A model generated the notes under the pieces. It was not told where the DNA came from, did no database searches, and saw only the letters and a program-made list of their open reading frames with translations. A stretch of DNA of 64,000 nucleotides. It comes from Pedobacter glucosidilyticus. Lineage in GTDB: Bacteria; Bacteroidota; Bacteroidia; Sphingobacteriales; Sphingobacteriaceae. Below are positions 43,567-52,266 of this stretch, piece by piece. The stretch lies in assembly GCF_002483235.1 (NCBI RefSeq), contig NZ_DLHN01000017.1, positions 223,404-287,403 on the forward strand. The letters run 5' to 3'. The translations under genes were made by a program, and so were the position numbers. Every line of letters starts with the position of its first letter. The first letter of the stretch is position 1.

Positions 43567-44703
43567 ATGATTAAGAAATACGCTCTAAATATTGTTCTTA
43601 TTCTGCTCATTACCATTATAGGCGCTTGTAGCAGTGGAAAAAAACTATTAGAACAGGGTGATTATGACCGAGCTGTTTATACTGCTGTTGACCGTTTAAA
43701 AAGCAGCCCTAGCAATAGAAAAGCCCGCCAAACCCTAGATGCGGCCTTTTCTTACGCTGTCCAAAGACACTTAAAAAGAATTGATGAAGCTAAACTAAGT
43801 ACAACTCCTTTTAAATGGGAAAGTGTAGTAAGTGATTATTCTGCTTTAAATAATTTAGCTAATGCTGTAGAAAATTGTCCGGCTTGTTTAGAGCAAATTC
43901 CTAATACTAGAAAATTTATTAGAGAATTAGATGATGCCAAGTTTAATGCCGCCGAAGAGCGTTACAATGCTGGAAAAAAATTGTTAGCGCAAGGAACAAG
44001 AGAATCTGCCAGAACTGCTTATGATCATTTTGACAGGGCAAACCAATTATTTCCTGAATACAAAGACGTTAGAAAGCTTTTAGATGAGGCTTATTTAGCG
44101 GCCGTATTAAAAGTTATTGTTGAACCTGTACAAGTGAACTCTAGGCTTTACCAATTAAGTAATGAGTTCTTTCAAGGTAAAATAACCGAGTTTATGGCTG
44201 CTTATGAAGAACGCAGCTTTATTAAATTCTATAGTCCTGAAGAAGCCAAAAAAATGAAATTAAAAGCAGACCATTTGTTAAGTTTAAGCTTTGATGATTT
44301 TGTTGTTGGACAAACTTATGTGAAGGAACGCATTCAAGATGTAAAAAGAGACAGCGTAAAACTTGGCGAAACTACACAGAAAAGACCTGTATATGGAACA
44401 GTAAAAGCCCGAGTTACTACATTTGAAAAAACTATTAGCTCATCTGGCTTATTAGATTTTAGAATAAGAGACTTCAATAATGGTAGAATTATATCGCAAG
44501 AGAAAATGCCTGGAACTTTTATCTGGAGAGATGTTTGGGGTACTTTTAATGGGGATGAAAGAGCACTTTCTGATGAAGAAAGAAGAATTTGCAGAAGAAG
44601 AGAAATTATGCCTCCGCCACCTCAAGATTTATTTATTGAGTTTACAAAACCTATTTACAGTCAATTAACTACCAAAATAAGAAGTTTTTATAACCGCTAT
44701 TAA
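43567..44703 (+). CDS. TPR-like lipoprotein
   Basis: 378 residues. The lipoprotein signal ends LITIIGACSSGKK (Cys21). Residues about 24-180 are helical repeats of TPR character (GDYDRAVYTAVDRLKSSPSN, YDHFDRANQLFPEYKDVR). The C-terminal half is beta-rich with no named domain and ends PIYSQLTTKIRSFYNRY. No partner is evident; terC follows 60 bp downstream. Function unknown; outer-membrane assembly or envelope roles are typical of such proteins, but this is not shown here. Confidence 0.8.
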   Translation: MIKKYALNIVLILLITIIGACSSGKKLLEQGDYDRAVYTAVDRLKSSPSNRKARQTLDAAFSYAVQRHLKRIDEAKLSTTPFKWESVVSDYSALNNLANAVENCPACLEQIPNTRKFIRELDDAKFNAAEERYNAGKKLLAQGTRESARTAYDHFDRANQLFPEYKDVRKLLDEAYLAAVLKVIVEPVQVNSRLYQLSNEFFQGKITEFMAAYEERSFIKFYSPEEAKKMKLKADHLLSLSFDDFVVGQTYVKERIQDVKRDSVKLGETTQKRPVYGTVKARVTTFEKTISSSGLLDFRIRDFNNGRIISQEKMPGTFIWRDVWGTFNGDERALSDEERRICRRREIMPPPPQDLFIEFTKPIYSQLTTKIRSFYNRY

Positions 44704-44763
44704 TTTTGGTATAATTTTATATTTAAACTTGTAAAAAATTAACGTACATAAATAAACTCATAT

Positions 44764-45537
44764 ATGGAATGGATTACTAATCCAGAAATCTGGATTTCAC
44801 TTTTAACTTTAACAGTTTTAGAAATCGTATTAGGTATAGATAATATTGTATTTATATCTATTCTTGCTGGTAAATTACCGGTAGACCAACAAAAGAAAGC
44901 CAGGTCTGTAGGTTTGGCCTTAGCCATGATTACCAGAATATTATTGCTTCTTTCTTTAAGTTGGGTGATGTCTCTAACAGCTACACTATTTAACATGGCT
45001 GAATGGTTTGGAGTTAACGATAGTAGTTTATTATCTAAATTTGCAATCTCTGGTAGAGATTTAATTTTACTTCTAGGAGGCTTGTTTTTAATTTATAAAA
45101 GTACCCACGAAATTCATGAAAAGTTAGAAGGCGATGAAGGAGACCATTCAGTAAAAAAAGTGTACTCTTTTACCGGGGTTATCATCCAAATTTTAATTCT
45201 AGATATTGTATTCTCCTTAGACTCGGTAATTACTGCGGTTGGTATGGCGGATGAAATTATGGTCATGATAGCTGCTGTGACTATAGCTGTTGTAGTTATG
45301 ATGTTCTCTGCTGCTGCTATTTCTAACTTTGTAAACCAGCATCCAACAGTAAAAATGCTAGCCTTATCTTTCTTGTTACTGATAGGTTTTTCTTTAGTAG
45401 CAGAGGGCTTAGACCAACACATCCCTAAAGGATATATTTATTTTGCAATGGCATTCTCTGTATTGGTAGAAGTGCTAAACTTAAAATCTAAGAAAAAATC
45501 AAAACCGGTAGAATTAAGAAATACCCCACAAGAATAA
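44764..45537 (+). CDS. TerC family membrane protein
   Basis: 257 residues, about seven membrane helices. It starts MEWITNPEIWISLLTLTVLE, followed by the family motif EIVLGIDNIVFISIL with the conserved Asp in the helix. A repeat of the motif, DIVFSLDSVITAVGM, follows a cytoplasmic loop (HEIHEKLEGDEGDHSVKK). TerC/Alx proteins are linked to metal export, chiefly manganese, and to tellurite resistance. No yybP-ykoY riboswitch-like sequence was noticed upstream. Confidence 0.93.
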   Translation: MEWITNPEIWISLLTLTVLEIVLGIDNIVFISILAGKLPVDQQKKARSVGLALAMITRILLLLSLSWVMSLTATLFNMAEWFGVNDSSLLSKFAISGRDLILLLGGLFLIYKSTHEIHEKLEGDEGDHSVKKVYSFTGVIIQILILDIVFSLDSVITAVGMADEIMVMIAAVTIAVVVMMFSAAAISNFVNQHPTVKMLALSFLLLIGFSLVAEGLDQHIPKGYIYFAMAFSVLVEVLNLKSKKKSKPVELRNTPQE

Positions 45538-45540
45538 TTT

Positions 45541-45568
45541 AAAGCCTCCTTCATTGGAGGCTTTTTTT
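45541..45568 (+). terminator. terC terminator
   Basis: Stem AAAGCCTCC/GGAGGCTTT with a 6-base loop and eight T residues, starting 4 bp after the stop codon. Confidence 0.92.
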
Positions 45569-45651
45569 TGACATCTATTTAAAAACTACTACCTTAATAG
45601 CTTGTTATATAATAGTCTTCAAAAACGCTCCGCATCTTTAACATATTCAAC

Positions 45652-47337
45652 ATGTATAGAAAAATTAAGCTCCTAACCGTTTTGCTGAGCATTGCTCTTT
45701 TAGCATTCTCTTTCAAAACAGATTTATTTCAAGTTTCTAAGAATCTTGACATTTTCGCATCGGTATATAAAGAACTTAATCTCAATTATGTGGATGAGGT
45801 AAATTCTGCAAAACTTATCAAAACCAGTATTGATGCTATGCTGAGTGATTTAGACCCTTATACGGAGTTTGTGCCAGAATCTGAGATTGAAGATTACCGA
45901 ATGAAATATGTAAGCACCCAATATGGTGGTATTGGTGCAGCAGTTATTCATAGAGATGGGCGAGTTTTTATATCAGATCCATTTGAAGGATACCCGGCGC
46001 AAAAAGCAGATTTAAAAGCAGGTGATGAAATTATTGCGATTAATGACCAAATCCTGAAAGGGAAAAATAATGAACAGGTTAGTTTATTGTTAAAAGGACC
46101 AAAAGAAACCCCTGTAAAATTAAAGCTTGCCAGAGATGGTAAAATATTCGAAAAAGAAATTAAAAGAGCAGATATTAAACAACCCAACGTAAGTTATTAC
46201 GGTATGATTGGTAATACAGCTTATATCAAATTAGACAAGTTTTTAGAAAACTCTGCCCAAGAAGTTAAAGATGCTTTGGTAGAGCTTAAGAAAAATAATC
46301 CAACAGGCTTAATTATAGATCTTAGAAATAATGGAGGTGGAATTTTACAAGAAGCCGTAAAAATTGTCAATTTATTTGTGGGCAAAGATGTTGAAGTGGT
46401 ATCTCAGAAAGGAAAAAATCCAGAAAAGAATATCAATTATAAAACATTTTTATCCGCTCTTGAGCCAGATTTACCTTTAGCCATTTTAATCAATAACAGG
46501 TCTGCATCGGCATCAGAAATAGTAGCGGGTTCTTTGCAAGATTTAGACAGAGCGGTTATTATTGGTCAGCGTAGTTTTGGAAAAGGCCTAGTGCAACAAA
46601 CTTTTAATTTACCTTATAACACCTTAGTAAAAGTAACAGTTGCTAAATATTACACATCATCAGGAAGATGTATACAGGCTTTGGATTATGCCCACCGTAC
46701 AGAAGATGGGATGGTAGAAAAAGTATCAGATTCTTTAATTAACGAATATAAAACTAAAGGCGGTCGTTTAGTTTATGATGGTAGCGGTATTTATCCTGAT
46801 ATTCATATTGAGCCTTATAAGTATCATCAAATTACCCAAACCCTAGTATCTAAATACCATGTGTTTGATTTTGGAAATCTGTTTGTAAAAAACAACCCTA
46901 CTATTACCTCTGCACCAGACTTTAAACTATCTGATGCTGATTATAATAGTTTCTTAAACTTTATAAAGGATAAGAATATCACTTACAAAACATCCTCAGA
47001 AAGACTTTTAGCTAATTTGAAAGAAGAAGCTCAAAAAGAAAAGAAATTAAACGATGTAAAAGCAGAAATAGAAGCTTTACAAAACACTTTAAGTAATAGT
47101 AAAAAGGCAGATTTAACAACCCATAAAGCAGAGATTATGCGAGTTTTAGAATCTGAAATTGTACAACGTTATTACTATGAAAAAGGGCGTATTGTACAAA
47201 CTTTCCAGTACGATGAAGAGATTAAAAAAGCAAAAGAGTTTTTTAACGATAAACAAAAATACAACGCTGTTTTAGCGGGTATTGGTAATTATAAAGTAAT
47301 AGGCAAACCAGTAAAAGTTGTAGCTAAAGCTGATTAA
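45652..47337 (+). CDS. C-terminal processing peptidase (S41)
   Basis: 561 residues. Signal peptide or anchor 1-20. A PDZ domain (about 80-170) has QYGGIGAAVIHRDGRVFISD and GDEIIAINDQIL. The S41 catalytic core (about 180-350) has GLIIDLRNNGGGILQEAV, INNRSASASEIVAGSLQD with the nucleophilic Ser, and GQRSFGKGLVQQTF with the general-base Lys. A helical C-terminal extension follows (about 420-555, KEEAQKEKKLNDVKAEIEAL). It trims or degrades periplasmic proteins. Confidence 0.94.
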   Translation: MYRKIKLLTVLLSIALLAFSFKTDLFQVSKNLDIFASVYKELNLNYVDEVNSAKLIKTSIDAMLSDLDPYTEFVPESEIEDYRMKYVSTQYGGIGAAVIHRDGRVFISDPFEGYPAQKADLKAGDEIIAINDQILKGKNNEQVSLLLKGPKETPVKLKLARDGKIFEKEIKRADIKQPNVSYYGMIGNTAYIKLDKFLENSAQEVKDALVELKKNNPTGLIIDLRNNGGGILQEAVKIVNLFVGKDVEVVSQKGKNPEKNINYKTFLSALEPDLPLAILINNRSASASEIVAGSLQDLDRAVIIGQRSFGKGLVQQTFNLPYNTLVKVTVAKYYTSSGRCIQALDYAHRTEDGMVEKVSDSLINEYKTKGGRLVYDGSGIYPDIHIEPYKYHQITQTLVSKYHVFDFGNLFVKNNPTITSAPDFKLSDADYNSFLNFIKDKNITYKTSSERLLANLKEEAQKEKKLNDVKAEIEALQNTLSNSKKADLTTHKAEIMRVLESEIVQRYYYEKGRIVQTFQYDEEIKKAKEFFNDKQKYNAVLAGIGNYKVIGKPVKVVAKAD

Positions 47338-47341
47338 AATA

Positions 47342-47363
47342 AAAGCGGTTATTAAGCCGCTTT
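47342..47363. terminator. Short bidirectional terminator
   Basis: Stem AAAGCGG/CCGCTTT with an 8-base loop between two convergent genes; A- and T-rich flanks on both sides. Confidence 0.7.
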
Positions 47364-47368
47364 ATCCT

Positions 47369-48208
47369 TTATTTTTTCAGCGGTTCTGATATTTCTATAG
47401 TTTTAAAAGAGGTAAATTTAAAAGCCATAGTTTTACTGCTCTTCACTGAAATTTCATTGATAGAGCCTGATGACCATTTAGGAGACATAGCTAACAACCT
47501 TGTTATTTCTTCATCAAAACCAAAACCGCCAGGTCTTAACACTTTTATATTTGTTAAACTACCATCTTTATCTACAACAAAATTTACCATCACCACTTTT
47601 TCTAAGTCTTTGTTTAATGCTCCTGCAGGATATTGTAAATTTTTATTTAAAAAGCGCTCAAACTCTTTAACTCCGTTTGCAGGCTCGGCTTGATTATGAT
47701 TTAATGTATAAACTGCATCTAAATTTTCAGGTAAGGGAGGGCTAAAAAGCTTAATTTTAAGGTCTGGATTATTGTTTTCTAAGGAAAATGTAATATTTAA
47801 TCTTCTATTTACACGTACTTTTTCGCCGTTTTTTACGCCGCTTTTCCATTTTTTAGCTAAGGATAACAATCTTTTAGCTTCCTCTCCAAGACCAGAGCCT
47901 TTAACATTTCTAGTTATAGAAATATCACTTAAACTCCCGTCTTTTTCTACTATAAAATCCAAATGAATTAATCCTACAATATTATTCTCTAAAGCATTTT
48001 TAGGATACTTAAGATTTTCTTTCATCAACTTTTCAAGCCCCTCCAAGCCATCCACATATACAGGGTTTTCATCTACTTGTACATAAACATAATCGGCTTT
48101 ACGATTAGCTTCTTTTTGTTGAGCGTAAAAATCATTTGCATTGGAGTAAGAAAAAGTTGATAACATAAAATATGTTATACAAGCTGTAGCCTTGATTAAA
48201 TTTTTCAT
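47369..48208 (-). CDS. Exported protein with two TonB C-terminal-like domains
   Basis: 279 residues from ATG 48208 (MKNLIKATACITYFMLSTFS gives a signal peptide; an upstream ATG at 48235 would place nine extra residues before it). Two tandem copies of the TonB_C pattern are seen. The first (about 45-150) has LKYPKNALENNIVGLIHLDF and EKDGSLSDISITR; the second (about 180-275) has LQYPAGALNKDLEKVVMVNF and DKDGSLTNIKVLRPGG. It lacks the membrane anchor and Pro-rich linker of a real TonB, so it cannot transduce energy in the usual way. It is probably a periplasmic binding protein; partner unknown. Confidence 0.85.
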   Translation of the reverse strand: MKNLIKATACITYFMLSTFSYSNANDFYAQQKEANRKADYVYVQVDENPVYVDGLEGLEKLMKENLKYPKNALENNIVGLIHLDFIVEKDGSLSDISITRNVKGSGLGEEAKRLLSLAKKWKSGVKNGEKVRVNRRLNITFSLENNNPDLKIKLFSPPLPENLDAVYTLNHNQAEPANGVKEFERFLNKNLQYPAGALNKDLEKVVMVNFVVDKDGSLTNIKVLRPGGFGFDEEITRLLAMSPKWSSGSINEISVKSSKTMAFKFTSFKTIEISEPLKK

Positions 48209-48299
48209 AAATAGGGTAATTGGTTTAAAAACCAAAGAAACATATTGTTTTCTAAAATATCAATAGTTAATACCTAAATTGCTTTTTTAAAAATCAGAT

Positions 48300-49700
48300 A
48301 TGAAAATAACCTTTCATGGTGCTGCGCAAACAGTTACGGGTAGCAAACATTTATTAGAGTTGGCCAATGGTAAAAAAATTCTTTTAGATTGTGGCATGTT
48401 CCAAGGGCATGGAAAACAAACTCAAGAATGGAATTTACATTTCGGTTTTCAACCTTCTGAGGTTGATTTTTTAGTCTTATCTCATGCACATATAGACCAT
48501 TCTGGTTTAATACCTCGCTTAGTTGCAGAAGGTTTTACTGGCGATATTATTTGCACACCGGCTACCAGAGAGCTCTGTAAAATTATGCTTCAAGATGCTG
48601 CAAAAATTCAAGAGTCAGACGCTAAATTCATCAACAAAAAAAGAACAAAACTGAATAAAAATTTAGTAGAGCCACTTTATACTATGGAAGATGCTTTATT
48701 AGCACTTTCATTTTTTAAAAGGGTAAAATACAACCAGCCTTATACCATAACAGATGGTGTTGAACTTTTATTTACAGATGCTGGCCACATCATAGGCAGT
48801 GCGGCCGTACATTTAGATATTACAGAAAATAATAAAACCACTAAAATAACCTTTAGTGGCGATGTTGGCCGTTATAACGATTTACTGTTAAAATCTCCTG
48901 CCCCATTTAGACAAGCAGATTACGTTATCCTTGAAAGCACCTACGGAGATAGTTTACACGATACAACCATGCCAACAGAAGGTAAACTATTAGAAGTAAT
49001 TCAAGACACCTGCATCCAAAGAAGAGGAAAAGTTATTATTCCTGCTTTTAGTGTTGGGCGCACCCAAGAAATACTATATGCGCTTAACAGTTTAGAATTA
49101 AAAGGCGTTTTGCCTAAGGCAAAATACTATGTAGATAGCCCTTTATCAGAAAAAGCTACTTTGGTGGTAAAAGCGCATCCTTGGAATTTTAACGATAAAG
49201 TACAAGAGGTCTTAAAACATGATGATGATCCTTTTGATTTTGAAGGATTATCTTTTATTGAAGATACCGAAGCTTCTATAGCTTTAAATGAAGATCAAAC
49301 ACCAATGGTTATTATTTCTGCATCGGGTATGGCTGAGGCTGGCAGGGTAAAACATCATATCAAAAACAATATAGAAAATCCAAATTGTACCGTCTTATTA
49401 GTGGGCTATAGTGAATCTGGCTCTTTAGCTGGGCGTTTAAAAAGTGGTGTTAACCCGGTATCTATCTTTGGCGACTACTATCAAGTAAATGCGAAAATAG
49501 TAAGTATACAAACCATGAGTGCCCATGGCGATCAAAAAGATTTAATCCGTTTTATCGAAAATCAAGATAAAATGCTCACCAAAAAAATATTTTTAGTACA
49601 CGGTGAGCCCGATACACAACAAATTTTTAAACAAAAATTGCATGAAAAAGGCTTTCAGAACATAGAAATACCCCATCGCCATCAAAGTTTTGAAATTTAA
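48300..49700 (+). CDS. Metallo-beta-lactamase / beta-CASP exonuclease (RNA-processing type)
   Basis: 466 residues. MBL motifs are HAHIDHSGLIPRL (H-x-H-x-D-H), TDAGHIIGSAAVHL and FSGDVGRYND. Beta-CASP motif A is STYGD, followed by FSVGRTQEILYAL, ISASGMAEAGRV, and the C-terminal motif MSAHGDQKDL with HGEPDTQQ (RNA metabolism domain). It is close to YSH1/CPSF73-like bacterial exonucleases. Cytoplasmic. Confidence 0.93.
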   Translation: MKITFHGAAQTVTGSKHLLELANGKKILLDCGMFQGHGKQTQEWNLHFGFQPSEVDFLVLSHAHIDHSGLIPRLVAEGFTGDIICTPATRELCKIMLQDAAKIQESDAKFINKKRTKLNKNLVEPLYTMEDALLALSFFKRVKYNQPYTITDGVELLFTDAGHIIGSAAVHLDITENNKTTKITFSGDVGRYNDLLLKSPAPFRQADYVILESTYGDSLHDTTMPTEGKLLEVIQDTCIQRRGKVIIPAFSVGRTQEILYALNSLELKGVLPKAKYYVDSPLSEKATLVVKAHPWNFNDKVQEVLKHDDDPFDFEGLSFIEDTEASIALNEDQTPMVIISASGMAEAGRVKHHIKNNIENPNCTVLLVGYSESGSLAGRLKSGVNPVSIFGDYYQVNAKIVSIQTMSAHGDQKDLIRFIENQDKMLTKKIFLVHGEPDTQQIFKQKLHEKGFQNIEIPHRHQSFEI

Positions 49701-49744
49701 GCCACAGTTTGGTAAAAAATAGATTTCTAAGCACATAACACTAA

Positions 49745-49774
49745 TTGCAATTCAGGCAACAATATTTATATTTG
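49745..49774 (+). promoter_or_regulatory. pdhB promoter
   Basis: TTG (49745-49747), 19-bp spacer, TATATTTG (49767-49774, exact TAnnTTTG), about 31 bases before the ATG. This is one of the best matches to the Bacteroidota consensus in the window. Confidence 0.75.
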
Positions 49775-49805
49775 CGTTCCGTAAATTCAGATTTAAGATA
49801 TAGTA

Positions 49806-50792
49806 ATGAGAGTAATACAATACAGAGAAGCACTTCGTGAAGCCATGAACGAAGAAATGCGCAAAGACGATAAAATTTTCTTAATGGGCGAAGAAGTTGC
49901 CGAGTACAACGGTGCTTACAAGGTTAGCCAAGGTATGCTTGATGAATTTGGTCCAAAAAGAATTATTGATACGCCTATTGCCGAGCTTGGTTTTGCTGGT
50001 ATTGCTATTGGTGCTGCCATGAATGGCTTACGCCCAATTGTAGAATTCATGACTTTTAACTTCTCTTTAGTTGCAATAGACCAAATTATTAATGGTGCAG
50101 CTAAAATGTTATCTATGTCTGGTGGTCAAATTTCTGTACCAATTGTTTTTAGAGGCCCTACTGGTAACGCTGGACAATTAGGCGCACAACACTCTCAAAA
50201 TTTCGAGAACTGGTTTGCTAACTGCCCTGGTTTAAAAGTGGTAGTTCCATCAAACCCTTATGATGCAAAAGGCTTATTAAAATCATCTATTATAGATCCA
50301 GATCCGGTTATTTATATGGAGTCTGAGTTGATGTATGGCGATAAAGGAGAAGTCCCAGAAGAAGAGTATTACATAGAAATTGGTAAAGCAAAAGTTGTTA
50401 AAGAAGGAACCGATGTAACTATTGTTTCTTTCGGTAAAATGATGAGCAGAGTAATAGAACCTGCTGTAGAAGCATTAAATAAAGAAGGAATTAATGTAGA
50501 GGTAATAGACCTTAGAACCGTAAGGCCAATTGATTTTGAAACCATTTTAACTTCTGTTAAAAAAACAAACAGACTGGTAGTAGTTGAAGAGGCTTGGCCG
50601 CTAGCTTCTATTTCATCTGAAATAGCTTTCCACGTACAAAAAAATGCTTTTGATTATTTAGACGCACCAGTTTTACGTATCACTTGTGCTGATGTTCCTT
50701 TACCTTATGCTCCTACGCTAATTGCAGCAAGTTTACCAAATGCAGACCGTGTTGTTAAAGCGGTTAAAGAAGTAATGTACATTAACAAATAA
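49806..50792 (+). CDS. pdhB: Pyruvate dehydrogenase E1 component, beta subunit
   Basis: 328 residues. Starts MRVIQYREALREAMNEEM. The TPP-dependent transketolase pyrimidine domain has MGEEVAEYNGAYKVSQGML and GLRPIVEFMTFNF, and FRGPTGNAGQLGAQHSQ. The C-terminal transketolase domain has VEVIDLRTVRPIDFETI. It decarboxylates pyruvate together with the alpha subunit, which is encoded elsewhere. The gene stands alone with its own promoter and terminator. Confidence 0.94.
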   Translation: MRVIQYREALREAMNEEMRKDDKIFLMGEEVAEYNGAYKVSQGMLDEFGPKRIIDTPIAELGFAGIAIGAAMNGLRPIVEFMTFNFSLVAIDQIINGAAKMLSMSGGQISVPIVFRGPTGNAGQLGAQHSQNFENWFANCPGLKVVVPSNPYDAKGLLKSSIIDPDPVIYMESELMYGDKGEVPEEEYYIEIGKAKVVKEGTDVTIVSFGKMMSRVIEPAVEALNKEGINVEVIDLRTVRPIDFETILTSVKKTNRLVVVEEAWPLASISSEIAFHVQKNAFDYLDAPVLRITCADVPLPYAPTLIAASLPNADRVVKAVKEVMYINK

Positions 50793-50810
50793 TCTTATTT
50801 AAAATTATAA

Positions 50811-50847
50811 AAAAAGCCGAGTTGTGATGAACGACTCGGCTTTTTTT
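50811..50847 (+). terminator. pdhB terminator
   Basis: Ten-base stem GCCGAGTTGT/ACGACTCGGC (one wobble pair), short loop, flanked by A5 and T7. It is positioned 19 bp after the pdhB stop codon. Confidence 0.9.
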
Positions 50848-50929
50848 GTGCTTTTTATTTCTGTCTTGTATCAACTTAACAGCCAAAATTTTGTTTACAT
50901 TTATATAAAACCAATGAAACCTGTTTGAT

Positions 50930-51346
50930 ATGCAAGAAATGAACAGACCAGTAAGAGTTTTAGTTGCCAAAGTTGGCTTAGATGGGCATGACCGTGGAGC
51001 AAAAATAATAGCCACGTCTTTAAGAGATGCCGGTATGGAGGTTATTTATACAGGCTTAAGGCAAACGCCAGAAATGGTTGTGAATGCTGCTTTACAAGAG
51101 GATGTGGATGCTATAGGCGTATCTATATTATCTGGTGCACACATGACTGCTTTTCCTAAAATCATCAGTTTGATGAAAGAAAAAGGTATGGATGATGTAT
51201 TGGTTACAGGTGGCGGCATTATTCCTGATGAAGATATGCAAGCGCTCAGGAAAATAGGTGTTGGCGAATTATTTCCACCGGGGACCAATACCCTAGCCAT
51301 TGTAAATTATATTAAAGACTGGGTTTTAACACATAGAGACTTTTAA
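50930..51346 (+). CDS. Cobalamin-binding protein, methylmalonyl-CoA mutase C-terminal type
   Basis: 138 residues, consisting only of a B12-binding Rossmann domain. The base-off motif is LDGHDRGAK (D-x-H-x-x-G), with GVSILSGAHM and VTGGGIIPDEDM. It matches the C-terminal region of methylmalonyl-CoA mutase, but no catalytic TIM-barrel subunit adjoins it. Stand-alone versions can be the small subunit of split acyl-CoA mutases, so a partner gene elsewhere is expected. The enoyl-CoA hydratase gene starts 2 bp after its stop. Confidence 0.92.
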   Translation: MQEMNRPVRVLVAKVGLDGHDRGAKIIATSLRDAGMEVIYTGLRQTPEMVVNAALQEDVDAIGVSILSGAHMTAFPKIISLMKEKGMDDVLVTGGGIIPDEDMQALRKIGVGELFPPGTNTLAIVNYIKDWVLTHRDF

Positions 51347-51348
51347 TC

Positions 51349-52125
51349 ATGAAAAACTATATTAATCTACTTACCGATATACAAAACAACATTCTTTATT
51401 TAACCATCAATAGAGAAGAGAAACTTAATGCGCTTAATAAAGATACTTTAGCAGAAATACATGATTGTTTGATAGCCGTATTAAATAATGATTTAATAAA
51501 AGGTATCATCATTACCGGTAAAGGTGAAAAAGCTTTTGTTGCTGGCGCCGATATTAAAGAATTTTCTGATTTTAATGTACAACAAGGTAAAAATTTAGCT
51601 AAAGAAGGTCAAACAAAGGTTTTTGATTTAATTGCTAACTGTAAGAAACCTGTTATCGCAGCCATTAATGGCTTTGCTTTGGGTGGTGGGTTAGAATTAG
51701 CTATGGCTTGCCATATCAGAATAGCATCGCAAAATGCTAAACTTGGGCTTCCGGAAGTTAGTTTGGGATTAATTCCAGGTTATGGCGGTACTCAAAGGCT
51801 AACAGAACTAGTGGGCAAAGGAAAAGCTTTTGAAATGATTTTAACAGCCGATATGATTTCTGCAGAAGAAGCTGAAAAAATTGGCTTGATAAATTATGTG
51901 GTAACAGCAGCAGATTTATTACCAAAAGTAACGGCTATGATGCAAAAAATACTGAGTCGCTCGCCAGAAGCTATTGCAGCAGCCTTACAAGCTATAAATG
52001 CTTTTAACCATAGCCAAAGTGGTTATGACGCAGAGATACAAGCTTTTGGAAACTGCTTCTCTAGCCAAAACTTTAAAGAAGGCGTAACAGCATTTTTAGA
52101 AAAGCGTAAGCCTAAATTTCACTAA
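51349..52125 (+). CDS. Enoyl-CoA hydratase/isomerase family protein
   Basis: 258 residues. Crotonase fold: AFVAGADIKEF (oxyanion hole and CoA site), AINGFALGGGLELAMACHIRIAS, and catalytic Glu region KLGLPEVSLGLIPGYGGTQRL with the hydratase Glu present. The C-terminal helices include KNFKEGVTAFLEKRKPKF. It acts on short-chain enoyl-CoA in fatty- or amino-acid breakdown. The 2-bp gap from the B12-binding gene implies a shared transcript and possibly a shared acyl-CoA route. Confidence 0.93.
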   Translation: MKNYINLLTDIQNNILYLTINREEKLNALNKDTLAEIHDCLIAVLNNDLIKGIIITGKGEKAFVAGADIKEFSDFNVQQGKNLAKEGQTKVFDLIANCKKPVIAAINGFALGGGLELAMACHIRIASQNAKLGLPEVSLGLIPGYGGTQRLTELVGKGKAFEMILTADMISAEEAEKIGLINYVVTAADLLPKVTAMMQKILSRSPEAIAAALQAINAFNHSQSGYDAEIQAFGNCFSSQNFKEGVTAFLEKRKPKFH

Positions 52126-52266
52126 TGAGATTTTAAATATTTTTATAATTAAAAATAAAGTATCTAAAATTAATTATGTAGAATTATTTTCCCATTTAAA
52201 ATAAATATCTATATTCGCTTATAAGAAACTTGTTAAAAGTTGCTATTCTGGTAAGTAAATACAGAT

